Assembly (NCBI GenBank): GCA_028753945.1
Contig: JAPNXP010000006.1
Coordinates: 1,798,001 to 1,862,000 of the forward strand
Reading direction: 5' to 3'
Source: Hexactinellida sp. DTS-2022
Lineage: Eukaryota > Porifera > Hexactinellida
Length of the DNA stretch: 64,000 bases
Both the position numbers and the translations under genes were made by a program. The notes beneath the pieces were generated by a model. That model did not search any database, was not told the origin of the DNA, and saw nothing but the letters and a program-made list of their open reading frames with translations. Of this stretch, positions 1 through 9,806 are shown piece after piece. Every line of letters starts with the position of its first letter. Position 1 is the stretch's first letter.

Positions 1-374
1 ATTGTATAGTTGTGAATAGCGCTTGTGATTGTGGGTAATTGTATATATTATAAAACCGCTAACCTTAAAGCCATTCAATTCGTCTATAAAAGTTTGCTTC
101 TCAATCCCGTAGATCCAAGTTGTAGTGTCTTCATCAATTGTTTCAATCTAAATTAGAATTAGATAAGATTATTATTAAATATTCATTAGATGGCGGTCAT
201 TACGGTCTAGATCGCTAAAGTTTATTATGGCAGTAGTGCATATTGTTGCTATGGTCTGTTTTGGACAAAAAAAAAAAAAAAAAACACAAAGACGAATCGA
301 GTTTTATGTAATTAAAATAATTAAGCCAATCAACCAAAAATTAATAAAATCAAATACAAACAAATGAAGTTTAC
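1..374. other. No recognised feature; downstream side of Ginger-like gene
   Basis: AT-rich DNA with an oligo-A run near 269-285. The Ginger-like gene next door (minus strand) ends its last visible exon at 375 with a splice donor, so this stretch is probably its next intron or beyond. I see no further exon, RNA gene or terminal repeat here. Confidence 0.4.
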
Positions 375-1296
375 CTTAGTGGTCTTTGGTTTCTTTAATG
401 GCCTAACGGTTGATGGTAAATCAGTTTTCATTCTCTTATTGTCTTGGGTTGGTTCAGAACGTGGATGATATAAACGTGCGATTTCAATTGGTACTTTTTG
501 GCTTTTAGATTTTTTATTTCGATCTAATATGACATGGGTATCAGTCACTTCTTGTGCGACTAGAGGACCAATGTACTTGGCTTGATCTTTAGTACCTGGA
601 ATTTTCTTACTCTTTGGCATGTTGCGATAAATAATTAAATCACCTGTATTTATCTCAGAACTAAAGGTATAATTTACATAACTAATGCAAACAGTTAATG
701 TATTTATTCTAACTATATATACATACCTGTTCGTTTTCAATTTCTTGTCAAAGATACATTTTTGAATTAGTTGTTCAGCTTGAATGTTTTCTCTAGCATG
801 TTTTTGATAAAATTTTTGATTATCAAGATGATCAAGACTTTCATCTAAGTTGACTGGAGAATTTGGTATTGTGCAAATGGAGTCATCTAAGAAATCTTGG
901 AATTCCATATTGCGAACTTTGAATAAGTGAGCCGAATTGGCGTTGCGACCATACATCAAGTAAAACGGAGTATATTCAGTAGACCGTTTCCAACATGTAT
1001 TCGCGGCAAGGAGTGCAGGTTTTAGCAAAGTTGGCCATTCGCTACCAGACTCTACCATCATTTTGTTGAGTTTCCTAGATAATTAAATGTCAATCCTAAG
1101 TTTCTACTAAATACGCAAATCCTTACGTTTTAAGAATTTTGTTGTGTGCCTCAACTAAACCGTTACTTTGAGGATGGTAGGCAGCCGTTGCACGATTATC
1201 TGTCTGCAAGCTCTGATGAAATTCTCTAAATTCCTAATAATGTGCATTACTACATCATTCATTTGTTGGTAATATACTATGTACGTATGTATATAC

Positions 1297-1681
1297 CAGG
1301 CATGGGGTCAAGCCCCAAAGGGCTTAAGCCCTTTGGACTTAAGCCCATTTTTGAGAGGGCTTAAATCCGGACTTAAGTCCTCCTTTAATAAAAGGGCTTA
1401 AGTCCGGACTTGGACTTAAGCCCTTTATAGATGAGCTTCAAGCCCTTTTCAAGCCCTTTTCAAGCTCTTTTCAAGGCACTTATTCAATAAAATACGGTAT
1501 GGATTTCTAAATAATTAGAGTAAAAGACTTAAGTCCGGACTTTAGCCCTATATTAAGGGCTTGAGCTTGGACTTAAGCCCTTTTTGAAAAAGGGCTTAGA
1601 AAAAGGGCTTGGGCTTAAGCCCTTCTGATAAGGGATGGGCTTGGACTTAAGCCCTTTTGAAAGGGCTTGACCCCATGTCTG
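1297..1681. mobile_element. hAT-like MITE built from GGGCTTAAGCCC repeats
   Basis: The termini are inverted repeats starting CAGGCATGGGGTCAAGCCC and ending in the near-complement. The element is flanked on both sides by the 8-bp direct repeat GTATATAC (1289-1296 and 1682-1689), as expected of hAT transposition. The interior is almost entirely runs of GGGCTTAAGCCC-type palindromic units. It lies in an intron of the Ginger-like gene. It has no coding capacity. Confidence 0.9.
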
Positions 1682-2034
1682 GTATATACTATGTATATTC
1701 AGTGATCAGATTTGAACATACCTTACTCCTAAATTCTGGACCTTGGTCATGCTGGATTATTTTCGGGACTCCTAATGTCAGGTATATATCTTCTAGCATG
1801 CTTAACACTTCTTTTGTTGTTTTGGTTTTTAGAGGACGTGCTGCAGTGAATTTTGTCAAATAGCAAGTTGTAACAAGAATATGTTTAAATCCTTGACTAT
1901 TGATGGGTAGGTCACAAACAAGGTCAATACCAATGTGTGTCCACTGTTGGTTCGGAGGCGGTATTGGCTGAAGTTTTCTTTGTTGGTTGAGGAGGTAGGA
2001 TTGCAGTTATCTGGCATGAATGGCACGATTTGAT

Positions 2035-2542
2035 CTATAATTTATAAATATAATTTACGAGCCCTTCGGTCTGGGAACCTCGGCAGCTTCCAGACGGATC
2101 AATCACCGTTACACGTTTTCGCTTGTTTCAATTGTAAACAACAACAATGCAAATCATATTAAAATTTGTATAGTATTCGAAATTCGTGTTGATTGTTAAG
2201 CATACTCGCTTACATATTATTATATTTGCAAGTTGGTCTCCACTCAAATATAAATGCTCAATGCTCAATAGAACTTTAGTATTGAAAAATTTGTTTGTTG
2301 TTACTTTAAATAAATAAATAATAGGGAATTCTTATGCACCGATGATCGGTGCTACCGATGATCGGTGGATAAGTATTCTCTAAATAATAATATGATATAT
2401 ATTTTAATGAATACAGAGAGACCGCATATCAGTGGAATTATCCGTCACGAAGAGACTGACCCCGAAGGACTCGTATAAATGACCGGTAGTTTTCGATTTT
2501 AGCATTTTGAAAATTATTAATATGGTAGATAAATATACTCAC
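2035..2542. other. Ginger intron with a dispersed-repeat fragment
   Basis: Intron between the two halves of the Ginger zinc finger. At 2058-2076 it carries the short motif ACGAGCCCTTCGGTCT, which recurs near 10242, 20275 and 34330. Near 2338-2363 there is a small tandem of the block accgatgatcggtg. Confidence 0.5.
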
Positions 2543-3462
2543 ATGATCCTTAACTTCTTTACTAAGTCCGCACCAATAATACTTCTCTTGGATTGACCTA
2601 ATAGTTGAGTTCATCCCAGGATGTCCTGCATGGTCATGATAAATGCGTATGATCTCAGCAACATCGCTCGCTTGTACCACTTCAAGAGGCTTCCCTTCTT
2701 TTCCTTTAATCACCTGGAAAATATAGTAAGAATTACAAGGATTTTTGCATATAATACATGTATAAACGAGGTGTAAACGAATCAAACATTCTAAAGAAAA
2801 ATAATTTGAAAATTCAGTATAATAATGTACAAACCAACAATAGAAGCTATTACGAAATATGATAGACTGTTTTTAAAACATTATACAGTTCTGTACGGTC
2901 TACAAATATGATTATTCTCAATAAACGTAAATTACTAGAAATTTAAGGGAAATTCCCAAAAATACTTAAGTTTTTTAAAAAGAAATCCAAATCTAAGCAA
3001 CTTTCTAATGACAATATAAAACTAGATCTTTCCTAATCTAATAAGTTTTACAAAATAATTCAAATTAATGTTATTGTTGTTCGTCTATTAGTAACCTTGT
3101 GTAGCTGAAAGTGAACATAACTGCTTACCTTGAAAAGTTTATTCTCACAAACTTGATATTGTGAGGCTTTGAGCCGGAAATTTCTCCTAGAGTGGCACTG
3201 GCTTTCCTTTTTGAGTTGGTTAATATACAACGGATATTCTTCAGTTGATGGAAACCGTAAGATTTCAGAGTATTCGTCACTGTTCATTATAAAGGAAATG
3301 CGAAGACGAATAGAGAAATAAAATACAATGCAAATAAAATTCGTAGCTTCTAGATCCACATATCTCAGATATTTATAACTACTTAACACATACATGCGCC
3401 ATCGGCACTTAAGATATGACATATTTTAACAGTTAACCATGGTAAGTAAATAAGTATTTTTT

Positions 3463-3760
3463 ATTGAAAAATGATCATTACGTTATTGAATTAATGAGTA
3501 AACGATATTTGTGTTATAACAGAGTATGATATTGCAAAACAATATAACTTAACTTTTTCTACATTCTGATCTAACAGTCTGTCTTTGGACAGTAATTGTA
3601 CGATGTTTACTGAAATAGTGATCACGACAGTTATTGAATGAATAAGTAAACGATATCTGTGTTCTAAGCGAGTAACACTGAGTATGAGTATGACCTAACA
3701 TTTTCTACATTATGATCTAACAGTCTGTCTTTGGATAGTAATCGTACGATGGATGGTAAT
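3463..3760. repeat. Imperfect tandem duplication, about 140-150 bp unit
   Basis: The blocks around 3467-3604 and 3624-3752 share long stretches, for example gagtaaacgatat, gatctaacagtctgtc and a closing block with tcgtacgatg. The second copy is followed by three short repeats of taatcgtac. The repeat overlaps the 3' tail of the neighbouring Ginger/KRBA2-like gene and may explain the low-complexity end of its last exon. Confidence 0.7.
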
Positions 3761-5429
3761 CGTACAGTGGATTGTAATCGTACGAAACAGGACTATTATT
3801 AGGGGTATAGGTATAGAATGATTACGAGATGGCGGATTAGATAATGGAGTTAATAAATCTGACTCGTGTGTTGGTGAATTAGCCTGATGCCAAACTGGAG
3901 TATCAATGGGACAAATATTTACAATATTGAATTTGCTATAGATGTTTGGGTCACTTATCTCTCCCATATTGGAATCTTGAGAGTCATGGTAGGTAGGGAT
4001 CTCAGGAATGCTATCGATTTCTACAGCGGGAGGTTCTAAGATAGTCTGATGGTCTTCCACCTCTTCAACATGTGCAAGGAACCTGGAGGAGAGTTTAAAT
4101 TACACAATGTTAAAGTAAGTTAAATAATTTATTTTATTTTAAAGTGTCTCAAAAATTACTGCCTCGCATTGGGGATACAGAACCAGTTACAGGCTGTTCT
4201 CTTTAATTGTCCACTTCTGAGAGAACAGTGTGTAGAACAATTGTCCTCGCATCTAGAGGATAAGGGTCATAATTTGTATATTTCGTTTATTAAGAGCAGT
4301 AATTCGTTGGTATATTATGGAATTTTTGATTATATCCTCTTCGAAATTGTAAAATGTATAAGTTTGGTATGAGGCAGTAATTTTGAGACACCTTAGTTGC
4401 AAAAGAAATTAACTTACTGATTCATTTCTTCCTCTGTAGTTACATCTGCAGCAATCTCTTCGGGGATACCAAAGTGTTCCAATCCTTGAACAGGCTCCCT
4501 GCCGAAGAGAATTCTGTAAGGTGTATTGTTCTGTAATGTGGAGTGAGGGCTAGTATTTATAGAGTATTGGGCAACGTTAACGAACTTAACCCAGCACGGA
4601 TCATTTGTTTTACGCATAAGAGATCCTAATACCTTTTTAATTTCTCTATTAACTCGTTCAACAGAGCCTTGAGATTGGGGATGTCTTGCTTTCCCATGAA
4701 TTATCTTACAATCGGGCCATTTCTCCCAGATCATGGTGGCAAGATTAACATTCCTGAATTCCCTACCGTTATCGCTCTGTAGGATATGTGGAGGCCCGAA
4801 CAAGCAAAATATATCCAAGAGATTGTCAGTTACTTCTACAGCAGACTTGTTTCGCAATGGACGGAGGATAACAAATTTGGTCAGGTGATCTTGATAGACC
4901 ATTAAAAAATTGTAAGGGCGGTTATTTCAGGAGTGTTTTGGAAATCAATTAGATCAATTTGACCTCTTGAGGCAAAGTTTGATGATCTTATGGGTTTAGT
5001 TACCGTGCTTTTCAATTGTTTTTTACATTTTTGTAGTTGGCACTCATTGCACGAGTTCAGAAAGACTTGGATTAAATCCTTAGAAAACCCGGAATACTTT
5101 TGCTTTAGCACAGCAAATAGTCGATCTCTTCCAAAGTGTTTCCCTCCTTCTGTATGGATATTCTCCAACAAATCAAAGAGTGACTCTTTGGCTACAACTC
5201 TTAACAAGATTTGTGAGTTTGCTACAACTTCATACAGATATTTGCAGGAGTGAGACTCTTTTACTGAATATCTGTTCTTAATTCTGTAGAATCTCTGGCG
5301 GTCAGCTCCTTTATTAGATGAACAAGGTCCACAGTGAATGTTGACGATCTCTGATATCTCATCAGAGGTGATGACCGATTTCGGACATTGACTAGATTGA
5401 AGATAGTCGTTGAATTGACGTGACAACAT
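3710..5429 (-). pseudogene. KRBA2-like Ginger integrase, frameshifted
   Basis: A second integrase-type transposase, diverged from the one at 375-3287. From the ATG at 5429 the protein shows the HHCC zinc finger (HTEGGKH, then CNECQLQKC) and the first Asp in GQIDLIDF. A frameshift near 4905-4925 follows. The other frame then gives YQDHLTKF, the second Asp in QSDNGREF, and the catalytic Glu in HPQSQGSVERVNR. All catalytic residues are present. The core exon ends at a GTAAGT donor (4418). The sequence rejoins at an AG acceptor at 4082 and continues as a Pro/Ser/Ile-rich tail to 3710. The intron carries a MITE (4142-4393). The family resemblance is to vertebrate KRBA2 and Ginger2 integrases. The single break means it is probably inactive, although a sequencing indel is not excluded. 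Confidence 0.8.
4142..4393. mobile_element. Tc1/mariner-type MITE (TA target)
   Basis: Inverted termini of about 23 bp, starting AAGTGTCTCAAAAATTACTG on the left with its near-complement on the right. They are bounded by TA dinucleotides (4140-4141 and 4394-4395). It is 252 bp with no coding capacity, and lies in the intron of the KRBA2-like pseudogene. Confidence 0.85.
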
Positions 5430-5974
5430 GTCAACAACACAGAGTTACTTTTTTGAAAAGAGCGATGAGTTCAAGATTCACTTCTTCGAAAAGACCATTG
5501 CAGTCTCGTTATATAGGCTGGTTGAGTTGTTTATTTAAGAGCCTATTATGCTCTCATGGACTTCAATCAAAAGACGAATTCCAATTTCAGCTGTTCCAAT
5601 TTCATAACAAGAATTGCAGATCAAGATTCAGCTTTGTAGTAATGCATTAATTGATTTAGAACTATGTTTAGTTACGAATTGATTTAGGGGAAAAATATAG
5701 TATATTTATATTAAATTTAATTCATTTCAAAATTTTCCAAATCTATGGTGTTAATAATTGTAATTCAAATGGTAAACCACTTTTTGACCCTCAGATTAAT
5801 TAACTTAAGTTAATTTAAGCTAATTAAATACGTAATTTATTTATTTAGTGAAACTTATTAATACATACCCATGATAAATAAATAATAATGGAAACGCGTT
5901 TCGACTAGAAAAGCAGTCGAAACGCGTTTAGACTGGAAACGCCTTCTGACTGCAACACCAATACCCATTCACAC
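5430..5974. other. Gene-poor spacer with a small palindrome
   Basis: Upstream side of the KRBA2-like gene. It is mostly AT-rich without recognisable coding. A short inverted repeat around 5890-5930 contains two copies of GAAACGCGTTT separated by about 20 bp. I cannot assign it. Confidence 0.4.
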
Positions 5975-6163
5975 CAGAATTCCATACGAGGAGGCACTTA
6001 TTATTCAGAGAGAATTAGATTATAACGTTGATGAGCAGATAGCAATTGTTGCTCATGATGTTCCTTCTCTTAATTCAGATCAGCTTAGTGTGTTTTCCTC
6101 TATAATAGCAGCGGTAAATGATTCTGAGCAGTATCCCAAAATATTCTTTGTAGATGGTCCCGG

Positions 6164-6642
6164 TGTCGGAGTGCCAGCGGTCCCCCCGTGTCAGATGTCC
6201 CCCCAGACCTGTGGCCCTAGTGTCAGCTGTCCCCGGACATGTACCCCTAGGGTCAGATGTCCCCTTAGGATCAGATGTCCACCCCTAGGACTCCTCACCC
6301 TAGGGCCAGCTGTCCCCCTGGACCTGTTGCCCTAGTGTCAGCTGTCCCCCCTCAGGGTTAGATGTCCCCCAATCGGACTACTTTAAATGTAGAATATGAA
6401 ATATAGTATAGTGATGTGCATTATGAAATTTATTGTTCTGGGACCCTAGTGTGAGATTTCTGAGGGAAGACATCTGACCCTGATGGGGACATCTGACACT
6501 AGGGCCACTGGTCCGGGGGGACAGCTGGCCCTAGGGTGAGGAGTCCGAGGGGGGACATCTGACCCTGAGGGGGGACAGCTGGCCCTAGTGCAATAGGTCC
6601 GGGGGGGGACATTATTTAGGGGGGACCGCTGGAACTATGGCA
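6164..6642. mobile_element. GC-rich MITE inserted in helicase Walker A, CCGG target duplication
   Basis: Termini TGTCGGAGTGCCAGCGGTCC and the near-complement of the same on the right. It is flanked by CCGG on both sides (6160-6163 and 6643-6646). Removing the element plus one CCGG gives back the codons for GPGGTGKT, which confirms the boundaries. The interior is made of alternating degenerate CCCCTAGGGTCAGCTGTCC-type blocks whose orientation flips halfway, so the whole element can fold back. The palindromic 4-bp target is unusual among the 8-bp duplications elsewhere in the window. Confidence 0.85.
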
Positions 6643-7131
6643 CCGGGGGCACAGGGAAGACATTCCTTTATAATACACTTTTGGCTCAGTTCGCTCGCAT
6701 AGTAAATTTCCCTTGGGTTAGCTAGCAGTGGCATAGCCGCTCTCCTCCTCGCAGGAGGGTGCACTGTCCACTCTAGGTTGAAAGTTCCTATTGATATCAA
6801 TGAGTTATCTGTATATAACATTTTGAAACAGAGTGCTTTGGCACAGCTAATTAAGCGTACAAAACCTTTGGTATGGGATGAAGCGTGCATGTCAAATACT
6901 CATGTAGCTGAGTGTGTTGATCGCAGTTTGAGGGATATATGTTCCTGTGATCTCCCCTTTGGTGGAAAAGTAATGGTTTTTGGAGGCGACTTCCGTCAGA
7001 TACCCCCTGACAGTCTGTACTGATGTCAACTCAATGAATTGGAACATTCTCCCTAACTATTTACACAATCAGTTAGACACTCCTATTGAATGTGATCCGA
7101 TTTTTAATGCACATAAAGTATGCATTTTACA

Positions 7132-8182
7132 CATAGACTCCTTAAGATAAGGACTGGAACGTCGCGATCTCGGGGGTTTTTAACTTGAGTCTGAGAGGCT
7201 CCAGTTATAATAATTGAAAAAGCATTAGGTTTCCAGTTTCCAAATGTGATTTTGGAATATAAGGGTAACTTTTGGCACCCGTCAACAATTTGAGGTTTTC
7301 ACTCAAAATTTCTCACACCTCGACAAGTTATGACGTCATTGTCACATTTCGAGAACCCTGAAAATTCACTTAATCGCACATAATTCGCGCCCTCTAAGAT
7401 ATAAAACCTGAAAATTTTAATGTACGATGCGGACACGTTGGTCACACCAGATCGTCACTATGCTAACTCATTATCACATGATGACGTAATCAATAAAATT
7501 TCACATTGTTAAATTTGACTATTTAGGACTATTTACGCTTTATAATCAATGTTAGAAGTGTATAAACCATACACCAACCGCGAAGCGGTTGGTGTGTGGT
7601 TGGGTTCTGCCGAAAAGCGACCTAGCAAACGAGGCGCCCTAGTCTATATAGATATACTGTAGCATCAATATATAGATACTAGCGCGCTTCGCGGCAGAAC
7701 CCAACCACACACCAACCGCTCGCGGTTGGTGTATGGTTTATACACTTCTAACATTGATTATAAAGCGTAAATAGGCCTAAATAGTCAAATTTAACATTGT
7801 GAAATTTTAGTGATTACGTAATCATGCGATAATGAGGAAGCATATTGGCAATCTGGTGTGACCAAAGTGTCCGCATCATTAATGTGCATGTTCTATTAAA
7901 TTTTCATAATTTTATCTCTTAGAGTGCGCGAATTATGTGCGATTAAGTGACTTCAGGGTTCTCGAAATGTGGCAATGACGTCATAACTTGTCGAGGTGTG
8001 AGAAATTTTGAGTGAAAACCTCAAATTGTTGACGGGTGCCAAAAGTTCCCCTTATATTCCAAAAATCACATTTGGAAACCGGAAACCTAATGCTTTTTCA
8101 ATTATTATAACTGGAGCCTCTCAGACTCAAGTTAAAATCTCCGAGATCGCGACGTTCCAGTCCTTATCTTAAGGAGTCTATG
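7132..8182. mobile_element. 1.05-kb foldback element with 8-bp target duplication
   Basis: Two arms of roughly 500 bp are inverted complements, starting CATAGACTCCTTAAGATAAG. They are flanked by ATTTTACA on both sides (7124-7131 and 8183-8190). Each arm includes an ACCAACCGCGAAGCGGTTGG-type palindrome near the centre. There is no ORF. The 8-bp duplication fits P, hAT or MULE mobilisation. A single diverged arm of the same family is at 53058-53490. It sits inside the Helitron helicase remnant. Confidence 0.9.
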
Positions 8183-8534
8183 ATTTTACATCATAGACTT
8201 AGCCGTCTTGAAGGGAGTGAACATTTTGATTCCTTATTTTTTGCTTAGTAATGTTTCATCGCATTGATGAATATTACGTCGGCTGCTTACAGTCAGGCTC
8301 TAAGTCAGAACTAGCGTGCATCTTGATGAGTTCATAACTTATAAAATTCTTTCATACTAAGAAAATTATTTTAGTAACTTTTGATACTATGATGGATCCT
8401 CAGGGGTACATGAGGTTGGGAGCCTTGTGTAGGTGGCAGTGTACGGGACACTACATGAGTAGTCTGTAGATGATCCGGCAGTACGGCTGGTAACCTAGAT
8501 TAGCGACACTAGGTTGGCGAGAGGCGCAATACGA

Positions 8535-8584
8535 GTGGTCGAGGGTTATCCTCCTGATGAGTCCTTGTGATAGGACGAAACCAC
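8535..8584 (+). ncRNA. Hammerhead ribozyme motif, type III topology
   Basis: All core elements are present in order. Stem III strand GTGGT (8535-8539), cleavage nucleotide C8540 (a GUC site), then stem I GAGGG-TTA-TCCTC (8541-8553, with one G-U pair). The core CTGATGA follows (8554-8560), then stem II GTCC with an 8-nt loop and GGAC (8561-8576), the core GAAA (8577-8580), and CCAC (8581-8584), whose pairing with GTGGT closes stem III together with the last A of GAAA. Stem III is only 5 bp before a mismatch. By the known hammerhead consensus, cleavage is predicted between 8540 and 8541. Confidence 0.88.
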
Positions 8585-8654
8585 ACACGTAACATCCCTA
8601 TGAGATGGGGTCGGCTAGAGCGGCTAGTCTTCATACTAGTGCGTGGCCTCATCT

Positions 8655-8701
8655 CATAACATAATAACCCCGGCGTTAACGTCGGAGGTTATTATGTTAT
8701 G
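8655..8701. repeat. 47-bp near-perfect palindrome
   Basis: Arms CATAACATAATAACC (8655-8669) and its exact complement (8687-8701) enclose a centre that is itself almost self-complementary around CGTTAACG. It sits between the two ribozyme arms and is followed by a small hairpin, GTCGGCTGTGCCGAC. It would form a strong hairpin in RNA or cruciform DNA. Confidence 0.9.
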
Positions 8702-8970
8702 GTCGGCTGTGCCGACTGGACTCGCGAGCGTAGGGCTCTGAGGTCCGGTTGGTTAGTCGGGCAGTCGACACCTGTGGCGTCGGGCGCACCAGTTACGGCG
8801 CGGCTGCAGGTTGTGTGGAGGATCTTACCAGCCGGCTCGAGGAGCCTGAAGGCGTGGTAATGTGACGGATCCTCAGGGGTACATGAGGTTGGGAGCCTTG
8901 TGTAGGTGGCAGTACGGGACACTACATTAGTAGTCTCTAGCTGACCACATCTCATAGGGATGTTACGTGT

Positions 8971-9020
8971 GTGGTTTCGTCCTATCACAAGGACTCATCA
9001 GGAGGGTAACCCTCGACCAC
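8971..9020 (-). ncRNA. Second hammerhead ribozyme motif, minus strand
   Basis: Read on the minus strand: GTGGT (9020-9016), cleavage C at 9015, stem I GAGGG-TTA-CCCTC (9014-9002), CTGATGA (9001-8995), stem II GTCC/GGAC with the same 8-nt loop (8994-8979), GAAA (8978-8975), CCAC (8974-8971). Compared with the plus copy, the only change in the fold is the stem I closing pair (G-C here, G-U there), so pairing is kept. Predicted cleavage is between 9015 and 9014. Confidence 0.88.
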
Positions 9021-9168
9021 TCTTATTGCGCCTCTCGCCAACCTAGTGTCGCTAATCTAGGTTACCAGCCGTACTGCCGGATCATCTACAGACTACTCAT
9101 GTAGTGTCCCGTACACTGCCACCTACACAAGGCTCCCAACCTCATGTACCCCTGAGGATCCGTCACAA

Positions 9169-9547
9169 TACTCATCATTTTTGCGACGTCTATCATTTCA
9201 ATCCATTTTACAACAGGTAGCTCTAAGGAATCTTGCTGTGCGACACTTTCAGATATTGTATGATAGTGGCGCCTCAGGTGAGACGTTTAGGTAAGAATGG
9301 CTGACCGTACTACTGAAGTAGTGCTAACATGACTTCCTATTTCTGGCTCCCAGTGCTGACACCTTCATAATGATAGTACACTATAATGATGATGGTGGCG
9401 CCTTATGATTCTATTTTAAGCTACTTTGTTTCAAATTGGCAAATGAATTGAGACGCTATTAACCATATTGAATACTAAACACATGTGTCATAAAGAATAA
9501 TATCTTTCATCTACTATTTTCTCGATGAGAGGAGGTTTCTTGGAATA
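9169..9547. other. No gene seen
   Basis: AT-rich DNA downstream of the ribozyme element. It has scattered short GGCGCC-containing segments (about 9268 and 9398). No ORF, terminal repeat or RNA motif could be supported. Confidence 0.3.
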
Positions 9548-9806
9548 CCGTATTTACTCGAATAGTAGCCTAGGCGATTATTGTTTTTTACTCCATTTTT
9601 GGACCAATAATTTTGAGCAATTTTCTAGAATATCACATTTTATTACAATTTATTTATGATAATCGGTTGATAATCGTATTGTGAGTTATATTAGATATAA
9701 ATGTTTACTCCGGGTAGCAGTAATAAATTTTTATTTGCTACTTTAGGGGGCGATTATTGGAGGTAGGCGATTATTCGAACAGAGGATACTGTTCGAATAA
9801 ATACGA
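9548..9806. mobile_element. MITE with TA-flanked termini
   Basis: Left end CCGTATTTACTCGAATAG and right end GTTCGAATAAATACGA form imperfect inverted repeats. TA lies at both outer edges (9546-9547, 9807-9808). The interior repeats the phrase gcgattatt in both halves. There is no coding capacity. Confidence 0.75.

Larger units (their letters stand above)
375..3287 (-). pseudogene. Ginger-type integrase/transposase, multi-exon, one frameshift
   Basis: A cut-and-paste transposase of the integrase-like Ginger group (DDE fold), split by spliceosomal introns. Exons read on the minus strand, each bounded by GT and AG: 3287-3129 (start ATG, 53 codons), 2713-2543 (57 codons, first half of the HHCC zinc finger, HDHAGH), 2034-1722 (CHSC of the finger, then the catalytic Asp in GIDLVCDLP and the second Asp in HDQGPEF), 1233-1127 (catalytic Glu in SNGLVEAHN), 1074-727 (end of the core) and 660-375 (GPY/F-like segment with KYIGPLVA, then a basic tail). 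Exon 2034-1722 is 313 nt, and the zinc-finger CxxC and the DxD read in different frames, so it carries a one-base frameshift near 1975-2010. The last visible exon ends at a donor, so a further exon may lie left of the window. A MITE sits in the intron between 1722 and 1233. A Ty3-like integrase is the main alternative, but the introns and the absence of RT sequence favour Ginger. Confidence 0.8.
5975..8240 (+). pseudogene. Helitron PIF1-like helicase fragment, interrupted by two insertions
   Basis: Discontinuous coding for the SF1 helicase half of a Helitron RepHel protein. The first block (5985-6163) reads LNSDQLSVFSSIIAAV then FFVDGPG, the start of Walker A. After a MITE (6164-6642) it resumes with GTGKTFLYNTLLAQF, so the insertion falls inside the Walker A codons. 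A frameshift follows, then LASSGIAALLLAGG, the Walker B motif (VWDEACMS) and GGDFRQIPP (about 6955-7010). Stop codons come next. The 1.05 kb foldback (7132-8182) splits a later motif, and joining its flanks gives VCILHHRLSRL. No Rep HUH domain is visible, and neither Helitron end was found. This is an old, dead copy. Confidence 0.85.
8390..9168. mobile_element. Hammerhead-ribozyme-bearing GC-rich element, inverted arms
   Basis: A distinctly GC-rich block in AT-rich surroundings. Left arm 8393-8618 and right arm 8945-9167 are inverted copies of one about 220-bp sequence beginning GGATCCTCAGGGGTACATGA. Each contains one hammerhead ribozyme motif. A third, partial copy in direct orientation (8868-8945) abuts the right arm. 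Between them lie a near-perfect 47-bp palindrome (8655-8701) and unassigned GC-rich DNA. No protein is encoded and no target duplication was identified. Ribozyme-bearing terminal repeats are known in Penelope-like elements, and hammerhead tandem repeats in retrozymes; this arrangement resembles but does not match either, so the class is left open. Confidence 0.85.

Noticed and set aside
6090..6335. Pro/Cys-rich 81-codon frame
   Set aside because: It starts in helicase coding and continues into the MITE repeats at 6164; a translation of tandem repeats.
8692..8988. 98-codon open frame on the minus strand in the ribozyme element
   Set aside because: It runs across the inverted arms and the palindrome and owes its openness to the GC-rich repeat; no domain or related protein is recognisable.
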